Below, one piece after another: positions 16,233 to 25,651 of a DNA stretch of 64,000 bases. The DNA lies in contig CAWGGM010000021.1 in NCBI GenBank assembly GCA_963822115.1, positions 124,001 to 188,000 of the forward strand, read 5' to 3'. Made by a program: the position numbers and the translations under genes. Below the pieces are notes generated by a model, which was not told the DNA's origin, searched no databases, and worked only from the letters and a program-made list of their open reading frames with translations. The stretch is from CAWDXG01 sp963822115 (GTDB lineage: Bacteria > Myxococcota_A > Polyangia > Polyangiales > Polyangiaceae). Numbering within the stretch: position 1 is the first letter of the stretch; each line of letters begins with the position of its first letter.

Positions 16233-18215
16233 GTGATACGAGGGGCAGAAGACAAGCTCGCGGCGCTTCAACTGGAAAACGCGAAACTGCGCGCCGAGCT
16301 GGCGGGGCGCAGCGAGACGGAACAGGCGCTCCACGAAAGCGAGGAGCGCCTGCGCCTGGTCATGGACAACTCCGCTGACGGCATCTGGGCCATCGATGCC
16401 GAAGGCCGCACCACCTTCGCGAACCAGAGGATGGCGGAGATCCTCAGCACGACGCTCGAGCACCTGCTGTCGTCCACGATGTACGACTTCGCCAGGGAGG
16501 AGACACACAACCAGGCCTCGACCAACCTCGAGCGGCGCTCGCTGGGCATGAGCGAACGGCACGACTTCACCTTCATTCGCAAGGATGGGCGCGAGGTCGT
16601 GACGAGCATGTCGACCAGCCCGCTGCACGCAGCCGACGGCAGCTTCGCAGGCGCTCTGGCCATCGTGCGCAACGTGAGCGAAGAGCGGCGTGCGGAGCAA
16701 GCCCTGCGCGACAGCGAGGAGCGCCTGCACCTGGCGTTGTCGGCGGCGCGTATGGGCACGTGGGAGTGGCTCGTCGCAAACGACACGGTGACCTGGTCCC
16801 GCGAGCTCGACGAGGTTCTCGGAACACGCGTCGGCGACATAGACAGCGGCTACGAGCTGTTCACGAAACTCATCCACCCCGAGGACCGCGACCAGGTCCA
16901 CCGCCAGATCGAGGACGCACTGCAGCGCGCGGGCGGCAACGAGTTCGCTTTCGAATACCGCATCCTGCGCCCCGACGGTGAAGTGCGCTGGGTGCACAGC
17001 CAGGGGCGCGTGCTCGACGACGCGGAAGGACGCCCCCGCATGCTCGGCACCCTCATGGACGTGTCACCGCTCAGACAACTGGAAGCGGAATTGCTCCAGG
17101 CGCAGCGCATGGAGAGCATCGGTCGACTCGCAGGCGGCGTCGCCCATGACTTCAACAATCTGCTGACGGTCATCCTCAGCTCCGCCGAGCTCGCCCAGCG
17201 CAAGCTCGATCCCTCGACCTCGCCCGGCCGGCACCTCGGGCAGATCAAGCGGGCCGCGGAACAGGCCGGCACGCTCACGCGGCAGCTTCTGGCATTCGCA
17301 CGCAAACAGGTCATCCAGCTGCAGGACATGGACCTGAACGCGCTGGTCTCCGACGTCGAGCAACTGCTGAAGCGGCTGCTGGGCGAGCAGATCGAGCTCG
17401 TCTGCACGAAAAACGATGCTCCCCTGCCGGTGAGGGCCGATCGGGGACAGCTCGAACAGGTGCTGATCAACCTGGCGGTCAACGCGCGCGATGCGATGCC
17501 CGGCGGCGGCAAGCTCGGCATCGAGACGGCGGGCGTCAGCCTGGACCGCGCGCAAGCGTCGGCGCAGGGCGGACTGCCCGCAGGCGACTACGTGCGGCTC
17601 ACCGTCAGCGACACCGGCGTCGGCATGGACGAGCGGACGCTGGCACACGTGTTCGAGCCCTTCTTCACGACCAAGGAGATCGGTACCGGTCTCGGTCTGG
17701 CCAGCTCGTATGGAACCATCCGGCAGCTTTCCGGCAACATCAGCGCCAGGAGCACGCCCGGCGAGGGAACACACTTCGAGATCTTTCTTCCGCGCATGTC
17801 GAAAGGCGTCGTGAGCGTCGACAAGCCCTCCACTCCTCCAGAACGTCAGGGTGCCGAGACGGTGCTGGTCGTCGAAGACGAGCCGCTGGTGCAGAAGACC
17901 GTGGTGGGGGGGCTGCAGAACCGTGGCTACACCGTGATCGCCGCCAGCGGCGCGGAAGAAGCACTGGAGCTGGCCGCCGCGCACGAAGGCGTCATCGACG
18001 TGTTGCTCACCGACGTGGTCCTGCGCGACCAGAACGGGCGGGAGCTCGCCGAACAGTTCCGGAAGCTCCGTCCGGGGAGCAGGGTCCTGTTCGTGTCGGG
18101 CTACCCGGACGCAGGCCTGGATGACGCACCCGTACTGGAAGCGGCCTTCCTGCAGAAGCCGTTCACCATCAACGCGCTCACCACGGCGTTGCGCGCGCTT
18201 GTCGACAAGCGGTAG
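16233..18215 (+). CDS. PAS-PAS hybrid sensor histidine kinase with C-terminal receiver
   Basis: A 660-residue cytoplasmic-looking protein with a GTG start. A short coiled coil (residues 5-40) leads to two PAS domains (about 38-150 and 165-280), the second with a PAC-like EYRILRPDGEVRWVHSQGRV. The HisKA motif GGVAHDFNNLL places the phospho-acceptor at His305. The ATPase domain shows N box and G boxes (DTGVGMDE, TGLGLAS). A receiver domain fills residues about 540-655 with the acceptor Asp594 in LLTDVV and Lys in QKPF. No transmembrane helix is seen, so the signal is probably cytoplasmic. No cognate output regulator is adjacent. Confidence 0.92.
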   Translation: MIRGAEDKLAALQLENAKLRAELAGRSETEQALHESEERLRLVMDNSADGIWAIDAEGRTTFANQRMAEILSTTLEHLLSSTMYDFAREETHNQASTNLERRSLGMSERHDFTFIRKDGREVVTSMSTSPLHAADGSFAGALAIVRNVSEERRAEQALRDSEERLHLALSAARMGTWEWLVANDTVTWSRELDEVLGTRVGDIDSGYELFTKLIHPEDRDQVHRQIEDALQRAGGNEFAFEYRILRPDGEVRWVHSQGRVLDDAEGRPRMLGTLMDVSPLRQLEAELLQAQRMESIGRLAGGVAHDFNNLLTVILSSAELAQRKLDPSTSPGRHLGQIKRAAEQAGTLTRQLLAFARKQVIQLQDMDLNALVSDVEQLLKRLLGEQIELVCTKNDAPLPVRADRGQLEQVLINLAVNARDAMPGGGKLGIETAGVSLDRAQASAQGGLPAGDYVRLTVSDTGVGMDERTLAHVFEPFFTTKEIGTGLGLASSYGTIRQLSGNISARSTPGEGTHFEIFLPRMSKGVVSVDKPSTPPERQGAETVLVVEDEPLVQKTVVGGLQNRGYTVIAASGAEEALELAAAHEGVIDVLLTDVVLRDQNGRELAEQFRKLRPGSRVLFVSGYPDAGLDDAPVLEAAFLQKPFTINALTTALRALVDKR

Positions 18216-18302
18216 TCGGCCTCTTCTGCGCCTTGCCCACGAACCGGGCCTCTCCGGGCATTCCCGGCTTTGCCCGGCCGACCGGCAGGGGTACGCTGGG
18301 GC

Positions 18303-20333
18303 ATGGCTTGTCGCTACGCCACGGCCCTCGCCGCGCTGCTTGCCCTGCCACTGTTGTGCTCGTGTTCCAGCGCGGATTCGGCGTCGAGACCGGCAAGCTC
18401 GATCGCGAAGTACGCGCCGCGGGACAGCTCGGATCTGACGCCCTACCCTTCGGATCGCTACACGGTGGCGGACCCCTCGACGCCAACCGGGCTGCGCGTG
18501 GACGTGAGCACGCAGACGAGCGCGGATCAACTCGTGGCCATGTATCCGGACACGGCCAGGGAGCTGAGCGCGATGGACGGCTTCTCGACCACCGGCGGCG
18601 TGGTGATGGAGTTCACCTCGCCCATCGACCCGACGGGGCTGGTCGATCTGCCCAAAGCGACTCCGCCGGTGACCGCTCCGGTGATGGACGCGAGCGACTA
18701 CACGAAGCCGGGCTCGCCGCTCTACCTGGTGAACGTGGATCCGCAGTCGAAAGACAAGGGCAAGCCTGTCGGTATCGTGCCGACATGGTGGGAACAAGCG
18801 AAGGACGACTTCTACACGGAAAGCGAGTTCACGCTGATCGCGGCACCCGCTGTTCCGCTCGAGCCGGGCACGCGCTACGCGTTTGTGGCCACGAAGAAAC
18901 TGCTCGCCAAGGACGGCACACCGGTTGGACGCTCGAAGGACATGGACGCGCTGATCCGCGGCAAGACGTCCGACGCCTACGGCAAGGAGGTATCGGACGC
19001 GCTGGACGTAGTCGAGCAAAGCGTCGGCGTGTCGCGGAGCAACGTCGCGAGCGCCACCGTGTTCACGACGGCAACGGTGAAGGACGGCATCATCGCCATG
19101 GCCAAGGCCGAGCGCGCTGCCCCGCCGCCGGCGCAGGGCGACCCCTGGTCGTTGGTGAAGACCGGCGGGACCGAAGTGCGCTTCCGCGCCACCTACGCCG
19201 CGCCCGACTACCGCAAGCCCCAGCCCGCAGGGCAGCCGCTCGCGTTCGACGACGGCAAGTGGCAGATGGGCAAGGACGGCGCGCCGGTCGTGCAGAGCAC
19301 CGCACAACTCGAGACATTCCTCGACTTTTCCGACTCGACGAAGGGCGGCCAGCGCCCGGTCGTGATCTTCCAGCACGGCCTCGGCGGCGACAAGGACGGC
19401 GCATGGGGCACGGCACAGCGGCTCGCCGCGCTGTCACCGAACGGCGTGGCCGTGTTCGCTATCGACTCGCCGCTGCACGGATCGCGCGCGCCGGCGGGTT
19501 CCACGGGGAGCCTGATCACGAGCGTGGACGGCTTCTTCGGCATCGATCCGAAGACGCAGAACTTCGACATGGAGCGGGCGCGCGACAACTTCCGGCAGAT
19601 GAGCTCCGACCAGCTGGAGCTGGTGCGCTTCATCGAAACCCTCGGCAAGCTGGACCTGCTCCCGCTCGATGCGAACGGAAATTCGGCGCCCGACGGCGTG
19701 CCCGATCTGGATCTGTCACACATCCTCTACATCGGTCATTCCTTCGGCTCGGTGCAGGGCGCGACGGTGTTCGCACTGGCGCCGGAGATCACGCAGGCCA
19801 CGTGGAACGTCGGCGGCGACGGACTGACCACACTGCTCCGCGATTCGCAGCTGTTCGGCGTGATGGTCAAGGGCATGGTGCCGAGCGGAACGCCGTACGG
19901 TGCCGTGGCGCGCTTCTTCGCCATCACCCAGGCCATCATCGACCCCGGCGACCCGCTCGATTTCGCGCCCAACGCCACGCTGACCCCGCTCGACGGCGTC
20001 AGCGGCTGGAAGCCGCGCGACGTGCTCCTGCAGGAAGTGAACAACGACAACACGGTGCCCAACACCTCCAGCGAGGCGCTGGCCCGCGCCCTGGGGCTTC
20101 AGCTGATCCATCCGGTGCACACGATTTCCGGAGTCAAGACGGTGAAGGCTCCGGTGACCGGGAACCTGCCGACCGGCGGGACGGGCGTGGTGACGCTGTT
20201 CGATCTGATCGAGGGCGGGAAGACCGCCACCCACGGCGAGCTGATCTTCAGCCCCGAAGCGCAGAAGCAGTATGTCGGCTTCTTCAAGAGCGGGCTTTCG
20301 AACACGCACGCAACCGTGGACACGCCGTACTAG
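18303..20333 (+). CDS. Lipase-like alpha/beta-hydrolase lipoprotein (Pla-1/cef extracellular lipase family)
   Basis: A 676-residue protein. The N-terminal signal ends in a lipobox (ALPLLCSC), giving a lipidated outer-surface protein. The first half resembles the N-terminal domain of bacterial extracellular lipases of the Pla-1/cef/VolA type. The hydrolase core has HGLGGDKDGAWG (oxyanion region) and the nucleophile elbow YIGHSFGSVQG near residue 478. A later AVDTPY end and several Asp/His provide the remaining triad, not pinned down. The start at 18303 was preferred to an upstream ATG because it opens directly on the signal peptide. Likely function is hydrolysis of extracellular lipids or esters. 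Confidence 0.78.
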   Translation: MACRYATALAALLALPLLCSCSSADSASRPASSIAKYAPRDSSDLTPYPSDRYTVADPSTPTGLRVDVSTQTSADQLVAMYPDTARELSAMDGFSTTGGVVMEFTSPIDPTGLVDLPKATPPVTAPVMDASDYTKPGSPLYLVNVDPQSKDKGKPVGIVPTWWEQAKDDFYTESEFTLIAAPAVPLEPGTRYAFVATKKLLAKDGTPVGRSKDMDALIRGKTSDAYGKEVSDALDVVEQSVGVSRSNVASATVFTTATVKDGIIAMAKAERAAPPPAQGDPWSLVKTGGTEVRFRATYAAPDYRKPQPAGQPLAFDDGKWQMGKDGAPVVQSTAQLETFLDFSDSTKGGQRPVVIFQHGLGGDKDGAWGTAQRLAALSPNGVAVFAIDSPLHGSRAPAGSTGSLITSVDGFFGIDPKTQNFDMERARDNFRQMSSDQLELVRFIETLGKLDLLPLDANGNSAPDGVPDLDLSHILYIGHSFGSVQGATVFALAPEITQATWNVGGDGLTTLLRDSQLFGVMVKGMVPSGTPYGAVARFFAITQAIIDPGDPLDFAPNATLTPLDGVSGWKPRDVLLQEVNNDNTVPNTSSEALARALGLQLIHPVHTISGVKTVKAPVTGNLPTGGTGVVTLFDLIEGGKTATHGELIFSPEAQKQYVGFFKSGLSNTHATVDTPY

Positions 20334-20342
20334 AATGCGGTC

Positions 20343-21614
20343 ATGCGCTTGAGCTTGATGCGGGGTGGAATTGTCGCAGTGTTGGGCGTGGCGGTCGCCG
20401 CGTGCGGCGGGCAGGTCGCGGCGTCCAACAGCGGCGACGCCGGGGCGAGCGGAGGCTCGGGCGCCGGCGGCGGCACAACCAGCACGGGCGGCAGTGGCGG
20501 CAGCCCCATCGGCCCGCCGCCGGCTGGCGCGTGCAATCTGTCGCTGGTCGCGTCGGGTCAGCTGCCGCAACAAGGTCAACGGACGGTGGAAAGCGTCGCG
20601 GTCGCGAGATCGGCGAAGAGCTTTACCGTTGCCTACGTCGAGCGCAGCGCGTCGACGCGCGATGCGACGCTGGTGAACCTCGCGGACGGCGGCCAACTCG
20701 GCAATGTCGTGCGCAACGACCTGCCGAGCTGCGCGAACGCAGCCACGTCGCATGGAGCAGCGATTACCTTCGACTACAGCGGGACGGCTGGCCTGGCCGC
20801 TTTCGCCGCGGGTGACTGCACCGGCTCGGGAGCTGGAGCCCTGTTCGTCGGACTGGGGCCGGGTGGCACCCCCTCGCAGCCAAAGCAGACCAACACGCCC
20901 GACTTTTCCAGCATGAGACTTGGACCGCACGCACTGGCGTCCATAGGCCCCAACCGGTTCGCGTTCGTCTACAACCCGGGTTCGGCATCGTCCACCGGCG
21001 CCCAGCTGGCAACGCTGACGGGAGATCAGTTCGACGGCGGGGCGGTGTCGCTGTTTGGCGCCGAGGCGGCGGACAGCGCCGCGATATCCACGACCGACAC
21101 CGTACGCGGGATCCTCGGCCACCTCACGTCGGGTTCAGAGACGCTGACGATCGGCTTCCCCGGAAGCGATGCCGGAGCCGACTTCCGCTTGTCGTTGGGA
21201 GGCCAAGCATGGGGCGCCGTCGCGGCTATCGGCACGCGGGTGGGCGTAGTGTTCCCTTCGCCCGGCGGCCTGGACTACAAGTTGTTCCCCTATGACCCCA
21301 AGCCCATTGCGCTCTCCTCGGGCGGCTTCGAAGGACCGGCTTTTGCGCTCGGAGACCTGGCAGCGCTGGGAAACCGCCTGATTGCGGTCGGCGCGTCCGG
21401 CACAGAGCTGGATGCGTACCGGGTCGACAACGCGACCGGCGCCACGCCCACGCACGACATGCAGGCCTTGAACAAGTTCAGCGGCAACGTCGGAACCACG
21501 CCGCTTCCAGCGGTCCAGAACCTCGCGATTGCCGCGGCGCGCGGCAAGGTGGCCATCGTGTACGCCGGCAAGGGCACGCCCGGCTACTGGGCGCTGCTGT
21601 CCTGCGCCAACTGA
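20343..21614 (+). CDS. Hypothetical lipoprotein with Gly/Ser/Thr-rich linker
   Basis: A 423-residue protein not recognised as a named family. The N-terminus is a lipoprotein signal (VLGVAVAACGG). A low-complexity Gly/Ser/Thr linker follows (residues about 30-60), the style typical of myxobacterial surface lipoproteins. The remainder contains repeated short strands (VARSAKSFTVAYVERS, ALASIGPNRFAFVYNPG, AAIGTRVGVVFPSPGG) suggesting a beta-propeller-like fold. It starts 9 bp after the lipase-like gene and probably shares its transcript. Confidence 0.7.
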   Translation: MRLSLMRGGIVAVLGVAVAACGGQVAASNSGDAGASGGSGAGGGTTSTGGSGGSPIGPPPAGACNLSLVASGQLPQQGQRTVESVAVARSAKSFTVAYVERSASTRDATLVNLADGGQLGNVVRNDLPSCANAATSHGAAITFDYSGTAGLAAFAAGDCTGSGAGALFVGLGPGGTPSQPKQTNTPDFSSMRLGPHALASIGPNRFAFVYNPGSASSTGAQLATLTGDQFDGGAVSLFGAEAADSAAISTTDTVRGILGHLTSGSETLTIGFPGSDAGADFRLSLGGQAWGAVAAIGTRVGVVFPSPGGLDYKLFPYDPKPIALSSGGFEGPAFALGDLAALGNRLIAVGASGTELDAYRVDNATGATPTHDMQALNKFSGNVGTTPLPAVQNLAIAAARGKVAIVYAGKGTPGYWALLSCAN

Positions 21615-21646
21615 CGCGCACGCGAGCACGCAGTACGCTTGCCAGC

Positions 21647-23260
21647 ATGCGCAAGCGTCGCTTCTGGGGTTGGGGCTACGAGGACGAAGGGCCGGACGAG
21701 ATGCAGCTCACGGGAGTGCGAGCCGCGCTCGGGCCGATGCTCGGCATGGAGAACGTCGAGCGGCGCGAGCCGCCGAAGCTCGACGAAGTTGCGCTGCGCG
21801 CGCCGCGCGTGGACGCTCCGGAAGTGCTCGCGTCGAAGATCAGCGTCGCGCCGTTCGACCGCGCATCGCACAGCTACGGCAAGTCGTACCGCGATCTGGT
21901 CAGAGCGTTCGCACGCGATTTCGAAAATCCCCCCGACCTCGTCGCCTTTCCGGAAACGGAAGCGGACGTCGTGCATTTGCTCGATTGGTGCAGCGACGCA
22001 GGCGTGGCGGCGATTCCGTTCGGCGGTGGCTCCAGCGTGTGCGGCGGCGTCGAGCCTCTGGTGGGCGACAGCTACAAGGGAACGCTGTCGCTCGATCTGA
22101 CGAAGCTCGACCGCGTACTGGAGATCGATCGCGAGTCGCGCGCAGCGCGCATCCAGGCCGGCGCGCTCGGTCCGGTGCTGGAAGAGCAGCTGCGCGCCGA
22201 AGGGCTCAGTCTCCGGCACTACCCGCAGTCGTTCGAGTTCTCGACGCTCGGCGGCTGGATCGCGACGCGCTCGGGCGGACACTTCGCCACGCTGTTCACA
22301 CATATCGACGAGCTCGTGGAAGGCCTGCGCGTGGTCACGCCGCACGGGATCGTCGAGTCCCGCAGGCTGCCCGGCTCCGGCGCGGGACCGAGCCCCGATC
22401 GACTGTTCATCGGCTCGGAGGGCATCCTCGGCGTCATCACCGAAGCGTGGATGAAGGTGTTTTCGCGGCCGCGCTTCCGCGCTTCCCTCAGCGCGGGCTT
22501 CTCCGATTTCCTTGCCGGGGCGCGCGCGGTGCGGGGCATTGCACAAGCGGGACTGTACCCAGCGAACTGCCGCCTGCTCGATCCGATCGAGGCAATGCTG
22601 AACGGCGCGGGCGGCGGCGACAACGCCGTGCTGATCGTCGGCTTCGAGTCGGACGACCACCCGCTGGACGCCTGGATCGGGCGTGCAGCAGAGATCGTGC
22701 GCGACCTCGGCGGCGAGGTCGCGGACAGCGCGATCCGCATTCGCAACGACGAGGGCACCTTGCGCGAGGGTGCGAGCGCCGCCTGGCGCCAGGCGTTCAT
22801 CCGCGCGCCCTATTTGCGCGACGAGCTGGTCGCACTGGGCGTGTTCGTGGAGACGTTCGAGACCGCAACGACGTGGGATCGCTTCGAGGATCTGTACACG
22901 GCCGTGAGCGCCGCCGCGCGCGACGCGGCGAACGCGATGGGCGGTGCGTCGATCGTCACCTGCCGCATCACGCACGCGTATCCCGACGGCGCCGCGCCGT
23001 ACTTCACGGTGATCACGCCAGCTCGCCGCGGCGCGGAGCTCGAGCAGTGGAACGCGATCAAGGGCGCCATCACCGACGCGATGCTCGACCACGGCGGAAC
23101 GGTGACGCACCACCACGCGGTCGGCCGCGACTTCCGCCCCTGGTACGATCGGCAGCGTCCTGATGGCTTTGCCGCGGCGCTCGGCGCGGCGAAGCACGCG
23201 CTGGATCCATCGGGCGTGCTCAACCCGGGCGTGCTCTTGCCCGAACCCGCACCGGGGTGA
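21647..23260 (+). CDS. FAD-dependent alkyldihydroxyacetonephosphate synthase-like protein
   Basis: A 537-residue flavoprotein of the FAD-linked oxidase (VAO/PCMH) fold. The FAD-binding loop IPFGGGSSVCGG lies near residue 122, SEGILGVITEAW in the second half of the FAD domain, and the C-terminal GTVTHHHAVGRDF carries the three-His motif conserved in alkyl-DHAP synthases. Those enzymes replace the acyl chain of acyl-DHAP with a fatty alcohol, the first step to ether lipids, which some myxobacteria use as developmental lipids. A glycolate-oxidase-type activity is the alternative. The gene begins 32 bp after the hypothetical lipoprotein gene. Confidence 0.78.
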   Translation: MRKRRFWGWGYEDEGPDEMQLTGVRAALGPMLGMENVERREPPKLDEVALRAPRVDAPEVLASKISVAPFDRASHSYGKSYRDLVRAFARDFENPPDLVAFPETEADVVHLLDWCSDAGVAAIPFGGGSSVCGGVEPLVGDSYKGTLSLDLTKLDRVLEIDRESRAARIQAGALGPVLEEQLRAEGLSLRHYPQSFEFSTLGGWIATRSGGHFATLFTHIDELVEGLRVVTPHGIVESRRLPGSGAGPSPDRLFIGSEGILGVITEAWMKVFSRPRFRASLSAGFSDFLAGARAVRGIAQAGLYPANCRLLDPIEAMLNGAGGGDNAVLIVGFESDDHPLDAWIGRAAEIVRDLGGEVADSAIRIRNDEGTLREGASAAWRQAFIRAPYLRDELVALGVFVETFETATTWDRFEDLYTAVSAAARDAANAMGGASIVTCRITHAYPDGAAPYFTVITPARRGAELEQWNAIKGAITDAMLDHGGTVTHHHAVGRDFRPWYDRQRPDGFAAALGAAKHALDPSGVLNPGVLLPEPAPG

Positions 23261-23306
23261 TGCCCCGCTGGTCGAAGGGCCAGCCGTGCACTACGCTGGA
23301 CGCACC

Positions 23307-23669
23307 GTGAACGTACGACTGGTCAAGGAATACCGCTTCGAAGCGGCCCACCTGCTGCCCAAGGTTCCCCCCGGCCACAAGTGCCAGCGCCTGCACGGGC
23401 ATAGCTTCAAAGTCGAACTGACCGTCGCCGGTCCGGTCGACCCCGAGACGGGCTGGTTCATCGACTACGGTGACCTGGACGACGTCTGGGCGCCCCTCTA
23501 CGACATGCTCGACCATCACTACCTGAACGAGGTGGAGGGGCTCGACAACCCGACGAGCGAAAACCTCGCTCGCTGGCTGTGGGAGAGGATAAGGCCGAAG
23601 CTCCCGCAGCTGTCGCGCATCACCGTCCACGAGACGTGCGACGCGCGCTGCGAGTACGAGGGCGACTAG
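23307..23669 (+). CDS. queD: 6-carboxytetrahydropterin synthase (QueD family)
   Basis: A 120-residue protein with a GTG start at 23307; this start gives the standard family length and N-terminus (VRLVKEYRFEAAH). Zinc ligands are His in FEAAHLLP and the HGH pair in CQRLHGHSF, with catalytic Cys four residues before the first His of that pair. DLDDVWAPLYDMLDHHYLN and the C-terminal ITVHETCDARCEY complete the PTPS fold. It converts 7,8-dihydroneopterin triphosphate to 6-carboxytetrahydropterin on the route to queuosine and other deazapurines. No other que gene is in the window. A 6-pyruvoyltetrahydropterin synthase role is less likely. Confidence 0.87.
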   Translation: MNVRLVKEYRFEAAHLLPKVPPGHKCQRLHGHSFKVELTVAGPVDPETGWFIDYGDLDDVWAPLYDMLDHHYLNEVEGLDNPTSENLARWLWERIRPKLPQLSRITVHETCDARCEYEGD

Positions 23670-23690
23670 GCCCGCACCCCGCGCACCCGC

Positions 23691-23954
23691 CTACTCCCAG
23701 TCCGGATCCAGCGCAGCCAGATCCGCGATCGGCGTCGGATGGTAGGGCGGACGCGGAGTGATGCCCTGGCCCGGATCGCCACCCCGCTCCACAAGCAGCC
23801 TGGCGCAGAGCGCGAGGCAGGACTTGCCCTGGCACCAACCAGTGCCGAAGCCCGTGTAGCGTTTGACGGACTCGATGTCGCGATACCCGAGCTCGATGGC
23901 GTGCTCGAGCTCGTGAAGCGTGACGTCCTCGCAGCGACAGACCAGCGTCTTCAC
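23691..23954 (-). CDS. Small BFD-type [2Fe-2S]-binding protein
   Basis: An 87-residue protein from the GTG at 23952-23954; this start yields the usual VKTLVCRCEDVTLHEL beginning. Four cysteines in CRC and GWCQGKSC hold a [2Fe-2S] cluster as in bacterioferritin-associated ferredoxin and the C-terminal module of opine/amino-acid dehydrogenases. The following TPRPPYHP is typical of the latter group, where this protein is a separate small subunit. The expected dehydrogenase partners are not next to it. The frame remains open upstream but that part looks like shadow. Convergent with queD. Confidence 0.75.
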   Translation of the reverse strand: MKTLVCRCEDVTLHELEHAIELGYRDIESVKRYTGFGTGWCQGKSCLALCARLLVERGGDPGQGITPRPPYHPTPIADLAALDPDWE

Positions 23955-24137
23955 CTCTTCACGACTACCACGCCTGAAGGGGCGCTCCCACGGCGCTCGA
24001 CCAGCTACGGGGCAAACTTCCGCTGCTGCCCGAAGCACAGCGCGCGAATGCCCGGACACCCACTGGCCGGGCATGCCGCGAGAAGCTAGGTTGGAAGCGC
24101 GCTCGTCGAGCGCACTTTCGAGCTTCTGGAGGCCCGC

Positions 24138-24908
24138 ATGAATCCCCGTCTTGCCCTGTTCGCATCGGTCACCCTCGGCATCGGCCTCACAGTCGGCTGT
24201 GGCGGCAGCAGCAACACCGACCTTCTGAACGGAAGCGGCGGGCCGGATACCGGCACGGGCGGCTCATTGTCGACGGGCGGCTCGGCCAGCGGCGGCAGCG
24301 CGGGCACCAGCACCGGCGGCAGCGCGGGCATCAGCACCGGCGGCAACCCCGGCACCGGCGGCAACCCCGGCACCGGCGGCAACCCCGGCACCGGCGGCAA
24401 CCCCGGCACCGGCGGCAACCCCGGCACCGGCGGCAACCCCGGTACCGGCGGCAACCCCGGCACCGGCGGCAACCCGGGTACCGGCGGCAACCCGGGTACC
24501 GGCGGCAACCCCGGTACCGGCGGCAACCCGGGTACCGGCGGCAGCGGCACCGGCGGAGGCGGCAACACGTCCGGCGCGGGAGTCGTGCTGTGCGGCAGCT
24601 CGCCGTGCGACGTGTCGAGCGGCGGAGCGTGCTGCGTGTCGCAAAACGGCTTCGATTGCTCGAGCGGGCCGTGCCCGTCGATGACAGCTGTCTACAAGTG
24701 CGACGGGCCGGAGGACTGCCCCGGTCAGCAGTGCTGCGGCACGATCATGCAGTACAACGGCAACTACTTCTACAGCCAGATCACCTGCCAGCAGCAGTGC
24801 TACCAGGGCCAGCGGGTCATGTGCGGCAGCCACCCCGACGCGTGCCCGACCGGCACGCAGTGTGTCAGCAGCCAGATCCTTCCCGGCTACCACGCCTGCG
24901 GCAACTAG
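24138..24908 (+). CDS. Cys-rich lipoprotein with a GTGGNP repeat stalk
   Basis: A 256-residue protein with a perfect GGAGG ribosome-binding site five bases before the ATG. A lipoprotein signal (GIGLTVGCGG) precedes a Gly/Ser/Thr linker and then eleven hexapeptide units GGNPGT. The C-terminal about 105 residues are rich in paired cysteines (CGSSPC, GACCV, CCGTIM, QQQCY) and likely form a disulfide-bonded extracellular domain. The design is a lipid anchor, flexible stalk and small domain. Function unknown. Confidence 0.75.
   Translation: MNPRLALFASVTLGIGLTVGCGGSSNTDLLNGSGGPDTGTGGSLSTGGSASGGSAGTSTGGSAGISTGGNPGTGGNPGTGGNPGTGGNPGTGGNPGTGGNPGTGGNPGTGGNPGTGGNPGTGGNPGTGGNPGTGGSGTGGGGNTSGAGVVLCGSSPCDVSSGGACCVSQNGFDCSSGPCPSMTAVYKCDGPEDCPGQQCCGTIMQYNGNYFYSQITCQQQCYQGQRVMCGSHPDACPTGTQCVSSQILPGYHACGN
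24339..24536 (+). repeat. Eleven in-phase 18-bp tandem repeats coding GGNPGT
   Basis: Unit GGCGGCAACCCCGGCACC repeated eleven times without gaps. Differences are confined to third positions (CCC/CCG, GGC/GGT), and the variants cluster in the 3' half. Copy-number change by 18 bp would lengthen or shorten the stalk without shifting frame. Confidence 0.95.
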
Positions 24909-24914
24909 CCCGCC

Positions 24915-25598
24915 TCAGTTCGCGATACCGACGTCCTGGCAGATGCTGGCCAGCTTGCCCTGGGCGTGCCCGCGCAGAAACCTGAGCGGCTCCGGATCCG
25001 TGAGGCCGGTGCTGCAGCTGTTCTCGACCTCGAAGCTCTTGGCGAGATCGATAGGCAGGGCGGTGTTCCAGTCGCGTGCGCCGTCGAAGCGCGCACGGAT
25101 AACGCCCTTCGGATCGATGAACCAGGTCTCGGGATAGAGATCCGTTCCGAACTTGCCAGCCACCACGTTGGAGTCGGGATCGACCAGCACTACGAAGGGC
25201 GGCGGTCCCGCGAGCACCGACTGCAGTGTCTTCTTCACGTCGGCAACGCTCGGGTCGGTCGACACCGTGACCACGCGCATGTCGCTGCGCTGGTTCACCA
25301 CCTGCGCCAGCGCGGCGAGCGACGGCATCTCCTGCATGCAGGGCCCGCAGTTCTTGGTCCAGAAATTCAGGATGACGACCTTGCCCCGGTAGTCCGACAG
25401 CTTGACGTTCTTGCCGTCGATCGAGGGCAGCTCGAAGTCGGGAGCGAGCCGATTGGCGTTCGCGTAGGTCGGCTGCATCGCGCAGAGCGGCGTGCAAAAC
25501 CGCCTGAGCTCGGCATTCTGCGCGGTCGAGACGAACGAATAGACCGCAAATGCCGCCAGAGCGATGAATACCAGCTGTGCGACCTGTGCCAGCTTCAC
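24915..25598 (-). CDS. TlpA/ResA-like membrane-anchored thioredoxin-fold protein
   Basis: A 227-residue protein with one N-terminal membrane anchor (residues 5-25) and a periplasmic thioredoxin-like domain. The redox motif is NCGPC in FWTKNCGPCMQEMP, and the substrate cis-Pro region is LYPETWFIDPKG. Just after the anchor is an additional CTPLC pair (residues about 35-39) that could form a second redox site. Such proteins reduce disulfides or apocytochromes in the periplasm. Six bases separate its stop from that of the convergent repeat lipoprotein, whose disulfides it might serve (speculative). Confidence 0.82.
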   Translation of the reverse strand: MKLAQVAQLVFIALAAFAVYSFVSTAQNAELRRFCTPLCAMQPTYANANRLAPDFELPSIDGKNVKLSDYRGKVVILNFWTKNCGPCMQEMPSLAALAQVVNQRSDMRVVTVSTDPSVADVKKTLQSVLAGPPPFVVLVDPDSNVVAGKFGTDLYPETWFIDPKGVIRARFDGARDWNTALPIDLAKSFEVENSCSTGLTDPEPLRFLRGHAQGKLASICQDVGIAN

Positions 25599-25651
25599 GG
25601 CCCCGTTTCTAGCACCAGCTCAGCACAAGGCGAGGGTATTCTAGCCTTGGC

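Noticed and set aside
24339..24536. Possible CRISPR array
   Set aside because: Repeats are contiguous without spacers and translate in frame to GGNPGT.
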